A stretch of DNA of 64,000 nt from Symbiodinium natans (GCA_905221605.1 CAJNDS010002079.1:943501-1007500), one strand, 5' to 3'. Shown: positions 48,067 to 58,935, counted from the first letter of the stretch. Numbers and translations are program-made. The notes: a model not told the origin generated them from the letters alone.

Positions 48067-48817
48067 GGCAAGTGCTCACCGGGGTCAGGATACGAGTTAC
48101 CAAAGCTGCTAGTTTGCTGTCCCTTTCTGGGGTAGCCTATAATCGTGACTGCAAAAGGGACCATAAACTTAGAGGAATGACCACATCGCCTCTGGGCCAG
48201 AGAGCCCGACAAGCAGATCTTCATATCTGCGGGTTTCGAGCTCTGGGTTTTAGGGGGCGGGCGTCTCACGGGCTTGCCAAGAAGAATTGCGGTGCACGCC
48301 TATTTTATGTGCGGAGGCCTTATGCAAATTCGCGCGCTTCACACAGCACCCGATAGACAAAAGTTAGACTAGCTATAGGGCTCAAGCCTGCAAGTGCTCT
48401 TCGTTTGTGGCAAAGGAGCACGACTTCTAGGCAACCATGATGCCCGCCCTTAAACCCTCCCTAAGTAATTCCAGGGCCGAGGGGACCCACGACCCGATGT
48501 GAGCTACAACATTAAAATATATAATCTGAATATCTCTACGTATGTTCAATTCTTGTTTTTACTATCATCAGTACTATTGCCGTTGTGATGGTTCTGTTAA
48601 GTTTCATATGATTGTTGATAAGACCGACTTTGCATATTCAACAGATGAAGGGCTCCGTCTATCTGCTATCCTCCCCTTAGACACTTAATTAAAAATTGAT
48701 ATGTTTAGTGTCCTCTTGGGGTTTATATAAACAAACACAAAAAAGTAAATCCCAAGGGGGATATAGTCTCCTAAACCCTAAACCCTAAACCCGAAACCCT
48801 CACTCAGCTACTAAGCC
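48067..48817. other. Upstream flank of the RRM gene, no repeats
   Basis: About 700 bp largely free of telomere-type arrays, A/T-richer after 48500. It would hold the RRM gene promoter. No TATA-like or trans-splicing signal could be assigned with confidence. Confidence 0.45.
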
Positions 48818-48919
48818 TATCTTAGTGGTTTGGGGATGGGACTGGAACGGCCAAGGAGCTGGAATCTTGATATCCTTTAGCAGTTTTGAGTCGTCCTCCT
48901 TGCGGAGAGCGGCCAAGGG
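48818..48919 (-). CDS. Candidate internal exon
   Basis: After CCCCAAG, in the edge of an array, reads PLAALRKEDDSKLLKDIK then IPAPWPFQSHPQTT. A charged helix followed by a proline-rich stretch. Probably a GC donor. Not recognised. Confidence 0.55.
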
Positions 48920-49058
48920 CTTGGGGTTTAGGGTTTAGGGTTCAGGGTTTGGGGTTTAGGGTTTAGGGTTTTTTTTGGGTTTAGGGTTTAGGGTTCAGGG
49001 GTTAAGGGTTTAGGGTTTAAGATTTAGGGTTTAGGGTGCTGTGCCGGACGCCGTTCAC

Positions 49059-49107
49059 TCGGGCACTGGCATGCCTCCCTCCCTGGTTTGCTGCAAACAT
49101 CGAGGAG
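49059..49107 (-). CDS. Candidate internal exon
   Basis: 49 bases between CGTAG and GTGAAC. Reads SSMFAANQGGRHASAR. Beside the CT-rich microsatellite at 49150-49335, which supplies purines on the sense strand and so is not a pyrimidine tract. Confidence 0.5.
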
Positions 49108-49144
49108 CTACGTTTGTACAGTGGAGTCAGAATCAAAAGGAGCA

Positions 49145-49304
49145 CTGTCTTCATTCCCTCCCTCACTCCCTCCCTCTTTCTCCCTCTCTCACTCTCTCTC
49201 TTTCTTTCGTTTTTGTTCTTTCTTGCTCTCTCTATCTCTCTCTCTCTCTCTTTCTCTCTTTCTTTCTTTTTTTCATTTTTCTTTCTTGCTCTCTATCTCT
49301 CTCT

Positions 49305-49336
<32 letters not shown>
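49145..49336 (+). repeat. CT microsatellite (CTCTCTTT)
   Basis: About 190 bases of TCTC/CTTT repeat; ORFs rich in Ser-Leu are artefacts. Confidence 0.93.
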
Positions 49337-49379
49337 CGAAACCCTAAACCCTAAACCCTAAACCCTAAACCCTATGGAC

Positions 49380-49874
49380 ATCTTGAGCTAAGCGACCTCT
49401 CGTACTTGCCACTCTTATAACCCGGCTGAAGGCGTCCTGAGCCCCAAAAAAAGTCACCCTAAGGTTTCATATTTCTTGCACCCCCAAAAGGACACCCAAT
49501 ATATACACTCACCAGGGTTAAAAGGGAGCCTGATATACACTCACCAATAACAGAAACATAAACCCTAAACCCTAAACCCTAAAACCTAAACCCTAAACCC
49601 TAAACCCTAAAGCCTGTTCCTAATATAACCTTCGACCTTAAAACGCGTTCCCATAAAGTGACCTCAGAGCGCCTCATCAACTCTAAGTCCTGACACCATA
49701 GATGGTCCGTTCTCAAAAAAAGGTCCCTGTTTGGGGACATTAGGGGCCGCCTCATAACAGTACCCCCAAAAGGGGTCCTATATAAACCCCAAACCCGAAA
49801 CCCGAAACCCTAAACCCTAAACCCTAAACCCTATAGATAGGTACATGAGCCCACCTAGGGACTATAAAAGCCAC
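49380..49874. other. Arrays and a shared fragment
   Basis: CCCTAAA arrays (49560-49612; 49786-49832) and a fragment (49480-49550, CCCCAAAAGGACACCC and ACACTCACCA) shared with 28705-28800. No exon. Confidence 0.55.
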
Positions 49875-49929
49875 GGTGAGGCCTTGCCGCCGATCTCGCG
49901 ACCGCCCGCAAACAGCCGGAGCCTCAACG
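49875..49929 (-). CDS. Candidate internal exon
   Basis: 55 bases between CTGAAG and GTGGCT. Reads LRLRLFAGGREIGGKAS. Arrays on both sides. Confidence 0.45.
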
Positions 49930-50166
49930 CTTCAGGGCGACAAACCCCGTTTGGCTTCGGGTTGAGGGTTTAGGAGGTTTACAGGCTCCTAAACCCTAAA
50001 CCCTAAACCCTAAACCCTAAACCCTAAACCCTAAACCCTAAACCCTAAGACCCTATATCCTGAACCCTGATCCCTAAAAACCCCTACACCCTAAACCCCA
50101 ATCCTTCGAGCCTAAATGCGGCCTCGACTCGACCGTGTCCCGCACGTACGGTCAAACCCTCAACTT

Positions 50167-50301
50167 GGTAGCCCAGGAACCATATTGCAATAAGGGCTTA
50201 GGGGGGTTTAGGGTTTAGGGTTTAGGGTTTAGGGTTCAGGGTTTAGGGTTACCATCTTGTATTAAGGGCACCCTTTTTTGGGTTGGCTACTTTGTAAGGG
50301 A
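50167..50301. mobile_element. Family B element split by a TTTAGGG array
   Basis: The array lies between ACCATATTGCAATAAGGGC (50179-50197) and ACCATCTTGTATTAAGGGC (50251-50269), 16 of 19 identical, which matches one sequence in the intact copy at 703-805. Fits array insertion with target duplication. The right end of the element is missing. Confidence 0.75.
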
Positions 50302-50887
50302 AACTTGTGGAGGAGCCCGGTGTTGGTACCTGAGTCCTGGAGAAGGAATCCTGAACCCCGAAGCCCCAGGGTTTAGGGTTTAGGGTTTAGGGTTTAGGGT
50401 TTAGGGTTTAGAGTTTAGGGTTTGAGAAACGCCTGCCTAGTCGTTCCTGATCAGCCTTACCAGAGGGTTTAGGGTTTTAAGACTAGGGTTTAGGGTACAC
50501 GTTGAGTATTTAGGGTTTAGGGTTATAAGTTTACGGAGTAGGGCTATGCGTTTCGTACTTAGGGGTTAAGGGTAGTTCGGGGTTTACGTTTAGTATTTGG
50601 GTTTACGTGTCAGAAGTGTAGGGCCCAGCGTAACACGTTCAATGTTTGTTTAGGGTTTAGCGGTCATGAACTTGGGGCTATAGGGTTATATGCTACAGTA
50701 TTTAGGGTTTTCAGGGGTACAAGTTTAAGGTTTCGGGGTTGTTTCGCTATGTATTTTAGGTTTAGGGTTTAGGTTCACAGCCCTAAACCCTAAACCCTAA
50801 ACCCTAAACCCCTATAATATTCCCTGATGCTGTGCCAATGTTTGTTCTCTGGTGAACCCCCGTCCAGACCCGGTTTAGGGTTTAGGG

Positions 50888-50926
<39 letters not shown>

Positions 50927-50950
50927 AAACCCCAAACCCCAGACCCAAGC
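50302..50950. other. Arrays and C36 homopolymer
   Basis: TTTAGGG (50369-50425), degenerate G/T-rich repeats (50465-50775), CCCTAAA (50782-50812) and a C36 run (50889-50924). No exon apart from the edge of 50951-51014. Confidence 0.6.
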
Positions 50951-51014
50951 CTTTCCACAGTATCCAGCGCGGGCTGAGAGGAGGGCCAAAATTCCTGGCG
51001 AATGGCGAGGCAAG
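50951..51014 (-). CDS. Candidate internal exon
   Basis: 64 bases between GCTAG and a GC donor. Reads LASPFARNFGPPLSPRWILW. A C36 homopolymer lies just downstream in the would-be intron. Confidence 0.45.
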
Positions 51015-51239
51015 CTAGTCGGGTGGTTGGCTTAGTGATTTTTTTTGCGGGCTTTACCCTAAACCTCAAACCCTAAACCCTAAACCCTAAACCTTAAACC
51101 CTAAGGAACCAGCTTTGTAGCCACTCAGGCAACCCGAAACCCTGAGGCCATCGAATAGCGGGCCATAGGATGCTTTGCACTGGTTCTTTTGTGCGGGTTT
51201 AGGGTTTAGGGTTTAGGTTCTTCTGTGCGGGTTTACCTT

Positions 51240-51342
51240 GGGGACGAAATGAAGCCTAAAACTGGGGTCATATACCCTATACTACTATAATTCCTATTAA
51301 GGTGTATGAACCCTAAACCCTTTTAGGGTTCATTTCGTCCCT
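51240..51342. mobile_element. Family L inverted-repeat element
   Basis: Ends GGGACGAAATGAA and TTCATTTCGTCCC, perfect 13-bp inverted repeats, 103 bp. Confidence 0.75.
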
Positions 51343-53475
51343 ACTGTAGGGTTTAGGGTCTAAATTCTCAGCTGTCTGGGGGCCTGAGATCCCAGAAAAG
51401 GGCTCAGACCTGCAGGTTAACACCCCTCCACCCCCAGCACCCAACAAAAAGGGTTTAGAGGCTTGGGGGTTAGGGGGTTAGGGTTTAGGGTTTAGGGTTT
51501 GGGGAAACCCTAACCCTCAACCCTCAAACCTAACCCTGAACCCGAAACCCTGGCCCTCTGCGCCCTACCCAGGGCCTAGGGTTTAGGATGACCATGCACC
51601 CCGACCCTGCAACTGTGGAACGCGTCACCTTGCTGGCCTTATAAACGCAAGCAAAAAAACTAGCCCTTATGAATGTAAACCCTATACCCTCACGCACACG
51701 CACACACACACATATGCAGCCACACACACATACACATACACACACACATACACATACCCATACACATACACATACGCACACATGACATACACATCATACA
51801 TATACACACCCCCTCTCTCTCTCTCTCTGGCTCCCCCCTCTCTCTCTCTCTCTCTCGCTCCCTCTCCATGGCTTCTCAAACCCACACCACAAACCTCAAC
51901 AGTTCCTGGACCCCATATACTGCAAACCCAAAACCCTACAACCCTAAAACCCTACAACCCCAAAGCCCAAGAGCCCTAAAACCCAAAAACCCAAAAAACC
52001 CTAAAACCCTAAAGCCCCAAAACCCCAAGACCCTTAAGTAAAGCCCTAAAACCCTACTAAACTCCCGATCTCCCTGGCTCCTGTAGAATCCGAAACCAAT
52101 ACCTAAACCCTCAACCCCTAAACTCTTAAAACCCCTGAACCCCTAAAGCCGAAAAAAACCCAAGACCCTGAACCCGAGGCTTTAAACTCTGAGGCCTAAA
52201 ACCCTAAACCCTCAACCCTTTTTGCCGTAACACCCTGATTAAACCCTAAAAGCCCTAGGCCCTGCACTCTAAACCTAAACTCAACCCTAAACCCCGGCTC
52301 CTGTAGAATCCTTGCTTTCACCTCGCTGACCTTTGAGGCCAGGGCCTGAAAAAAGGGTGCTCACGCAGGGGGTCATCTACGAAGGGGGCTTTAGCATAGG
52401 CGTTTAGGGAACTCTAGAAGCCCTAAACCCTAAACCCTAAACCCTAAACCCAAAAACCCTAAACCCTAAGTTTCGGGTTTCGCCCTTAGGGGCCAAAGAT
52501 TAGATCTTAGGGGGTGTTGGACAAAGCCTGGTCGCGGTTGCCCTGAGGCTCTACAGCTTAAAGGCACTTTGGGAGTTGCTTTTTTCATCTTGTTTATTGA
52601 GGGGGGGGGGGATGTGAGGGGGAGTCTACAGTAGAAGCCGAAAAGTTGGAAACTCAATAGCCTCAATCCTTAAGAGTAGAGTATAGGGAATCCCAGCACT
52701 ATTTGTGCTTAAAAAGGTTTCCAACTTTTTGGGGTTTACTGTAAAGTCTAGGCTGGGCAAAGCCCGGGACGATAGACTCCGGCATCCTCAAGTTTTTTTG
52801 AGCGTCCCGGAGCGAGGGAAAGGCGTCTTCCAGGTTTTAAGGGATAGAAGGAGGGAACCCTAGAAAGGGCCCCTTATTCCCCTAGAAAACCCCTATATAC
52901 ATATATAGAAATACATACACCTTATACAGTCCCTGTATACCGAAGTAGCCCCACATTACCCCTAAAGTACCTGTTCTAACGGTCCCTTCCCTAAACCCTA
53001 AACCCTAAACCCTAAACCTTAAACCCTAAACCCTGTAGATCACTTGGAGGTTCTTGGCCGGTGGTCGGGGGCGAAGCCTGCTACCGAGCAGGATTGAGGT
53101 GCTTTTTCGGGAGGTTTTGGAGACAAGAAGGGTTTAGGGTTTAGGTTTAGGGTGAACACTAAACTGCAACAAACCCAAAACCCTAAACCCTAAAGCCTAC
53201 CCAAAGGCTCCTAAGAAGGAAGTACATTAGAGCCTTCAGGTAAGCCCTACACCAGCCCACAAACAAAAGACCCTAAACTGGTAGATGCCCAGCGACGGGT
53301 CTGGACCGACATACAACTACAACAAAAACAGGTGTTAACCCCCCAACCCTAATCCCTGCGCCCAAAACCCTTACGCCCAAGACCCCTAGCCCCTAAACAC
53401 TCAGCCCCTAAACCCTAAAAACCCCAACCCTTAACCCTAAACTCTAAACCCTTACCCCCCCCCCCCCCCCCCCCA
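51343..53475. other. Long repeat-rich stretch without clear exon
   Basis: TTTAGGG (51477-51505), CA/CATA microsatellite (51690-51805), CT microsatellite (51808-51870), long CCCTAAAA-type degenerate repeats (51920-52300), an inverted pair around AAAGTTGGAAAC/GTTTCCAACTTTTTG (52640-52735), a TATA-rich run (52890-52915), arrays at 52985-53035 and a C19 run (53456-53474). Confidence 0.55.
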
Positions 53476-53600
53476 TGTGAAGCCGACGCCCTCGACTGGG
53501 GGCCCTGCCACCTCCATCTCGGCAGAGTTGACGTCATTCACGAAGACGAGTTTCAGACTAAGCTTTGCCTCCGCGAGTGGGAGGAGGTGGATAATAATTG
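53476..53600 (-). CDS. Candidate exon
   Basis: Open stretch reading LLPLAEAKLSLKLVFVND then VNSAEMEVAGPPVEGV. Ends at a C19 homopolymer. Not recognised, but codon character is clear. Confidence 0.5.
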
Positions 53601-53628
53601 GTTTAGGGTTTAGGGTTTGGGGTTTGGG

Positions 53629-53679
53629 GCAGCTCCAGCAGCGACGACTTTGACAGGACTTCAAGGCAGCTCGCGAGCA
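53629..53679 (-). CDS. Candidate exon beside a tiny array
   Basis: After GCTAG reads LASCLEVLSKSSLLELP. Only about 35 bases of CCCCAAA/CCCTAAA separate it from the open stretch at 53476-53600. That is very short for an intron and looks like a repeat insertion in coding sequence. Confidence 0.45.
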
Positions 53680-53703
53680 CTAGCTCCCTAAACCCTAAAC
53701 CCT

Positions 53704-53790
53704 AAATCGCCCCGTGGGTTCTTCCGTTCCGGCTCCCCCGTGAGCCCATGGCAATGAGGCCAGGCCACGTGAAGAAGAAGGTGGTTTAGG
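53704..53790 (-). CDS. Candidate exon
   Basis: Island open on minus (FFFTWPGLIAMGSRGSRNG). Array CCCTAAA on one side, TTTAGGG on the other. Splice sites not settled. Confidence 0.35.
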
Positions 53791-53804
53791 GTTTAGGGTT
53801 TAGG

Positions 53805-53851
53805 GTCGATGGGTTGAAGAAGATCTTCCAAGTACAGTTGCAAAGTGGCTT
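53805..53851 (-). CDS. Candidate micro-exon
   Basis: Minus island after CCGAAG reading TLQLYLEDLLQPI, between short TTTAGGG arrays. The donor is unclear. Confidence 0.35.
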
Positions 53852-54354
53852 CGGGCTTAGGGTTTAGAAGTTAGCTACTATTTTCTTCAGAACCCCCGAA
53901 AAACAAAAGATGATCATCCCTATACATACATATACATACCCTCATACGGAAGAACATATTCGATTTGTTTTTTGGGTTTGGGGAGGGAGGGGGTCTTAAG
54001 CAAGTACTAGCATACGTCAGAGGGGAGGGGGGGGGGGGAGCGAATGCCGCGGACCAGTGTGCACCTTCGCAGATCACATTCCGATGTTGAGTTCTCTGAG
54101 CTTCCGAGATTCTGAAACCCTGAAGCCCAAACCAACCTTTTAGGATTCAGGGCGCTTAGGGCTTGGGGCTTAGGGTTTAGGGCTAGGGCTGAGGGCCTAG
54201 GCCTCAGGGCTTAAGGCAGTTAGGAAAGGGGCCAATCATTCGTTCTAAGTCCAGACCACCGGTGCTGGCTTTCCGGGACAACCCTGAAACCTAAACCCTA
54301 AAACCTAAGCCCTAAACCCTGAGCCCTAAACTCTGAGAAAGACCCCGAAAAGAC

Positions 54355-54488
54355 TTCCGGGAACCAGTGGGAAAGAGTGACGTGGACTGGAACGAGAAGA
54401 AGTGACTCGCAATGATTCTGCTGAGACCACAGAAGACAGCGACGACACCTGTATCAAGGGTTGCCTTGGCCCCCAAGGAGGTGCAGGC
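54355..54488 (-). CDS. Candidate internal exon, hydrophobic
   Basis: 134 bases between GGTTAG and GTCTTT. Reads ACTSLGAKATLDTGVVAV then FCGLSRIIASHFFSF. The hydrophobic middle could be a membrane helix. It is separated from 54718-54826 by an array of CCCTAAA, CCCCAAA and CCTCAAA variants. Confidence 0.58.
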
Positions 54489-54717
54489 CTAACCCCAAAC
54501 CCTAAACCTCAGACCCTAAACCTCAAACCCTGAACCCCAAACCCTAAACCTCAAACCCTGAACCCCAAACCCTAAACCCCAAACCCCAAACCCTAAACCC
54601 CAAACCCTAAACCCCAAGCTAAAACCCCAAGCCCTAAACCCCAAACCCTACACCCTAAACCCCAAACCCTAAACCCTAAACCCCAAACCCTCAACCCCAA
54701 GCCCTAAAACCCCAAGC
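54489..54717 (-). repeat. CCCTAAA/CCCCAAA/CCTCAAA array
   Basis: About 30 units of alternating variants filling the gap between minus exons 54355-54488 and 54718-54826. Confidence 0.9.
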
Positions 54718-54826
54718 CCTAGAGATTCGAAGGCTCGGGGGCTCCCGGCTTCGTCCGGCATGACGCTCAACGAAAACTCAGCCTCGGTCAGATGAAGCCG
54801 GGTCATGCGGGCGTGAAGGAACGCCA
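54718..54826 (-). CDS. Candidate internal exon
   Basis: About 109 bases after CCTCAG with a likely GC donor. Reads AFLHARMTRLHLTEAEFS then LSVMPDEAGSPRAFES. Strong codon character; flanked by arrays on both sides. Not recognised. Confidence 0.58.
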
Positions 54827-54845
54827 CTGAGGGTTCAGTTTTTGT

Positions 54846-54960
54846 TGGTTTAGGGTTTAGGGTTTAGGGTTTAGGGTTTAGGGTTTAGGGTTTAGGGTTT
54901 AGGGTTTAGGGTTTAGGGTTTCGGGTTTAGAGTTTCGGGTTTAGGGGTTCGGGGTTAGGG
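54846..54960 (+). repeat. TTTAGGG array
   Basis: About 14 units with TTTCGGG variants. Confidence 0.93.
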
Positions 54961-55012
54961 TTTATGGGACAGCAGGGTGTATGGGACATTGTGGTCTGGG
55001 TTAAGGCTTAAC

Positions 55013-55050
55013 TCCATCATAGCAGCGCTGTACACCAGACACATTGAAGC
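55013..55050 (-). CDS. Candidate micro-exon
   Basis: 38 bases between CTGAG and GTTAAG. Reads ASMCLVYSAAMM. Short, but the splice sites are plausible. Confidence 0.4.
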
Positions 55051-56393
55051 CTCAGTCGGGGGGACGAGTCAGGAAGGCCTTTTGGTTGAACCCCAAAACC
55101 CTAAGTCTTCTACTCATACCCAAAACCCTAAAGCCTAACTTTGGTTTATGGGGTTTGGGGAGGGATCCCTTGTACTAACACCCAAAACCCTAAACCCTAA
55201 CTTTGGTTTATGGGGTTTGGGGAGGGATCCGCTGGTTCTCAAGGGCGGCAGGGGCAGACTTTGGGCGAACCCCCAGTCGTCCCAACCCTGAGACCCTAAA
55301 CTCTCAACCAAACCATCCAAACCTAAGACCCTTAGGCCCTAAGACCTTAACCCCAAAACCCTAAAACCCCAAAACCCAAAAAACCCAAAACTCAACCTTA
55401 AAGCCCTAAACCCCTTAAACCCCACAAACCCGAAACCCCAAAACCCTCAACAACGTTAAACCCTAGAGCCCTAAGTTGACTGCACGGGGTTTGGCGAGTC
55501 ATGTTGACGGCACAGGTAATGCTATGTAGGTGTATGATCAATTTATCTTTTATTCTTCTTCTTATGAGTAGATGCTATTCTTCACACTACAAATAAATAC
55601 TACTATTAGTATTCAGAATGACTGTTGTCATATCTTAAACTTTAGTTCTGAAGGGACTTACTCCTCAAGCTATTAAAGCTTCGGGCGGTAGGGCTTCGGT
55701 GGTGGTGCTCTAAGGGTAACTATATGGCCCCTGGATATGGACCCTTAAAAGAGGACCCCCTTTCTACCCCCTTACATACCCTATACAAGGGGCCCACACA
55801 TCAGAACCCTCTGAAGGAGGGTAAGGGACCACATGAAGGGCCCATGAAACCACCCTAAACCCTAAACCCTAAACCCCTGAGGCCGGGAAGACATGACCAG
55901 AACCCTCACCAGTGGAAGCCGCAAGCTCGTCAAAAAAGGCTCTAAGCCCAAAACCCAAAACCCCAAACCCTGAACCCTAAACCCTGAACCGTAGACCCTA
56001 AACCCTAAATTATAAGCCCTAAACCCTAAGCCTAACGGCAAGCGCAGCTCCTTTTCTATGCGCGACTTCACGAAGCAGGGTGATTGAAAGGAAGCCCCTA
56101 AACCCATAAACCCGTAAACCCATAAACCAATAACCCAATAAACCCGTAAATTTACAGAAAGTAACCCTAAACCCTAAACCCTAAACCTTAAACCCTAAAC
56201 CGCGCCCGCTGAGAGAGAGAGAGAGAGAGAGCGACTGGGCTGCACTTAGGAGGGTAGCTATAAACTAAATTTTTAGCTGCTTGCTAGGAAACCCAATAAA
56301 CCCAAACTGGCAAAGGATCTCAAGTTACAGTAAGGCACCACAGGGGAGAGAGAGCGAGAGGGAGAGACAGACAGTATCCTGCCACCCAAAGCC
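55051..56393. other. Repeats and elements, no clear exon
   Basis: A 60-bp direct repeat (AACCCCAAAACCCTAA then CTTTGGTTTATGGGGTTTGG, 55090 and 55175), degenerate CCCTAAAA repeats (55320-55470), an A/T-richer part (55540-55680), family A element (55715-55856), arrays (55857-56035; 56095-56205) and GA runs (56211-56232; 56346-56370). Confidence 0.55.
55715..55856. mobile_element. Family A element, good copy
   Basis: 142 bp with ends GGTAACTATATGGCCCCT and AAGGGCCCATGAAACCACC; internal CTTACATACCCTATACAAG and CACATCAGAACCCTCTGAAG. Reference for the other family A pieces. Confidence 0.68.
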
Positions 56394-56714
56394 TTGAGGG
56401 CTTCCCCACACCGAAGCCCTAGCACACAAAGCGCCCTAGGGTTTAGGGTTTGGGGTTTAGGGTTCAGGGTTCAGGGTTTAGGGCTTAGGCTCATGGAAGG
56501 CAAACCTAGCGCAAGAACAACGGTGATGAGGCACTGCCCTAGGTTTCTCAGAGTCCAAGGAAAGAACCGCGCCGCTCCCGTCTCAATCCCATGCACGCCT
56601 TGCTGGTCTGACTCTCATTGGGGTCTACGCTGGCGCTATGCTGGCAGCACGGGCTTCAACTTAAACTTCAGAGGTTTTGGAGGGTTCTGGGTTTGGGGCC
56701 TCCCTGAACCCTAA
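56394..56714 (+). CDS. Open island, plus frame, uncertain
   Basis: The plus frame stays open for 106 codons. The part after the internal array reads GKPSARTTVMRHCPRFLR. It opposes the local minus-strand trend, and the array inside it would encode only GFRV repeats, so at most part is real. Not recognised. Confidence 0.25.
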   Translation: MRASPHRSPSTQSALGFRVWGLGFRVQGLGLRLMEGKPSARTTVMRHCPRFLRVQGKNRAAPVSIPCTPCWSDSHWGLRWRYAGSTGFNLNFRGFGGFWVWGLPEP

Positions 56715-57039
56715 AACCGTCTTTGGGGGGTTCCTTGACCCAGGATTACAGAACTTTTGGGCCTCGTAACAAGTACCCAGGTTGGGAAATGCACAAAATG
56801 CTACAAAGGTCTATGACCCGAAACCCGATACCCTGAACCCTAAACCCTAAACCACAACCCTAAACCCTAAACCCCGAGGGAGGGAGTAGGGAGACTCCAA
56901 ACCCCCACCCCTAGCCCCTAACCCCAAAACCCTAAACCCTGAACCCCAAAGCCTAAACCCTAGCCCCAAACCCTGAACCCTAAACCCTACGCCCTAACCC
57001 TAAACCCTAAAACCTAAACGGAACCACGGGCATGTCAAC

Positions 57040-57086
57040 TCCCACACCATCCACTCACAGACCCCGCCGCTGTTTGCGAGAGAGTC
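57040..57086 (-). CDS. Candidate internal exon
   Basis: 47 bases between TTCCCAG and GTTGAC. Reads DSLANSGGVCEWMVW. Arrays on both sides. Not recognised. Confidence 0.55.
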
Positions 57087-57094
57087 CTGGGAAG

Positions 57095-57365
57095 TGTTGG
57101 GTGGTTTAGGGTTTCGGGCTTAGGGTTTAGGGTTTGGGGTTAGGGCTTAGGGTTTAGGGTTTAGGGTTTCGGGCTTAGGGTTTAGGGTTTGGGGTTAGGG
57201 CTTAGGGCTTAGGGGTTAGGATTTAGGGTTAAGGTCTCGTGTTTCGAGTTCAGGATGTAGGGTTTAGGGTTTAGGGTTTAGGGTTTAGGGTTTAGGGTTT
57301 AGGGTTTAGGGTTTAGGGTTTAGGGCTTGGGCTTCAGGTTTCAGGGCTTAGGGGTTCTGGTTTAG
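57095..57365 (+). repeat. TTTAGGG array with TTTCGGG/CTTAGGG blocks
   Basis: Variants first, then 10 perfect units (57257-57325). A 60-bp block (TTTCGGGCTTAGGGTTTAGG...) is itself duplicated. Confidence 0.9.
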
Positions 57366-57530
57366 GGGTGTGGGGTTGAGAAGTGTAGGGTTGAGGGGCG
57401 CATTATATATATATATATATGTTTATTTATTTATTTATGTATTTCTTTATTTTTTATGTATTATTCTTCTCATAGTTCTTGGTATTCTTCTTCTTCTTGT
57501 AATGAGTATACATGTGAAGGCAAGCTTGCA

Positions 57531-57595
57531 TTACTTCTTCGCCAGGCCCCAAGCTCGAAGCTCCCTCTGCTTACGTAGGGGGTTGCCCCAATTTC
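57531..57595 (-). CDS. Candidate terminal exon
   Basis: Begins after CTGTAG and reads NWGNPLRKQRELRAWGLAKK then TAA, giving a basic C-terminus. Next to a TATA/TTA-rich microsatellite (57400-57540) that would be the 3' flank. Confidence 0.5.
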
Positions 57596-57599
57596 CTAC

Positions 57600-58312
57600 A
57601 GCGGGAGGCCCTGCCATTCTACCATGCACATTTGTTCAGGGAGTTGACACCTCTATTGTAGCATTTTGGAGGGGGGGGGGGGGGGAGGAAGATCGTGGTT
57701 CAGGGACTTCTAAGCTGAGCTCTCTGCACTGCTTATCTGAGACGGCCAGGGTTCAGAATTCTTGAGCACAGAAGAGAGTGGCATGGTAATTTCCCGAAGC
57801 TCTCTTTGGACTCAGGGTTCTTGAGTGTCGGGGCCCTTTTTTGGGGATCCAACCCCACCACCTTCTTCCCTTCAAAAACTTCAGAAAGCTCCTAGAAGTT
57901 GGGGACCAGCTACCTGATAGCCGTACACAAGCCCGGCATGAGTGCCCAAAGTTGGGATCGTAGGAACTGCGAGGAGCGGCCTTAAATTTTGGGGTTTAGG
58001 GTTGAGGGTTCAATTTGTGCAGTAGTCCTTTTTGTTTCGAGTACCTACTTGGCATCTTCTTAGGTACGGGGAAGCAAATAGGAAATTTGGCCCAGGTTGT
58101 GGGGGAGGGTTGGGGTTTAGGGGCTTTCTGCTATCCACCTCACGCTGGCTCTTTTTGGCAGGCTTCCTAAGAATCCTACGATAGGAGGGCTGTTACTGAC
58201 ATATCACGCAGATCCTAGGTAAAAAGAAAAAACAAGGGTTTTGGAGTCAAGATGTTTAAATTTTAAAGCTTGATTTAGCGGAGCCGCTGGCGCTGCTGCC
58301 TCTGCCTAAACC
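57600..58312. other. Unassigned sequence
   Basis: G-rich homopolymer (57670-57686) and about 600 bp with few arrays. Short open frames lack clear splice sites. Confidence 0.4.
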
Positions 58313-58537
58313 CTAAACCCCTAAATCCCCAAACCCTAAAAAATAAAACCCCAGCTCCCTCAACTCCAAAACAGTTTGAAGGCCGACAGTCTTGGGCACC
58401 CTGAAACGGCCTTTCCTAGAAAAGGGATCCCTCACAAAACGCTTGTCCTTGCCATGGAACCCCCAAAAGGGTACAATGAAGAACCCCGCGCTCCCAAATC
58501 CCCTATGAAGAGCCCCACAGACCTCCTCCACTCCCAA
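58313..58537 (-). CDS. Exon-like open island, strand uncertain
   Basis: Minus frame reads FIVPFWGFHGKDKRFVRDP with many aromatic residues. The plus strand is also open (60 residues). Splice sites not settled. Confidence 0.25.
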   Translation of the reverse strand: MGVEEVCGALHRGFGSAGFFIVPFWGFHGKDKRFVRDPFSRKGRFRVPKTVGLQTVLELRELGFYFLGFGDLGV

Positions 58538-58844
58538 CCGCCCCCTACAGCTCTGTAAGCACTAGTAAGCACTTGTACGCCGAGATCTTCCTCGCTCTTC
58601 ATAGGGGATTCGGCACCTAAAAAATCTACCATTGCGGGAGTATGCAGGGTACCTACGCCCCTAAAACCCTAAACCCTGAACCGCCGTCAGGGGCTTCCCC
58701 AAGGAACCTTCAAAAGCTTCAGGGCGAAATTGTTTAGAGGGTATGTAGGGTTTAGAAGTTTAGATGGCTTAGAGGGTTTGGAGGGTTTACATGGCGCGAA
58801 GGGGTTTATGTGGCTCGGAGAGGGTTTAGTTATCGGGTTTACAG

Positions 58845-58935
58845 GGAACCCTAAACCCTAAACCCTAAACCCTAAACCCTAAACCCTAAACCCTAAACCC
58901 TAAACCCTAAACCCTCGCCACCCCCCCCCCCCTTT
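58845..58935 (-). repeat. CCCTAAA array and C-run
   Basis: About 10 units, then C13 and T6. Confidence 0.92.

Noticed and set aside
49036-49361. Three overlapping plus ORFs of 88-106 codons rich in Ser and Leu
   Set aside because: Their C-terminal halves are the CT microsatellite; the coding-like part is better explained by the minus exon 49059-49107.
51530-51885. Minus ORFs rich in Cys-Val
   Set aside because: Translations of the CA/CATA microsatellite.
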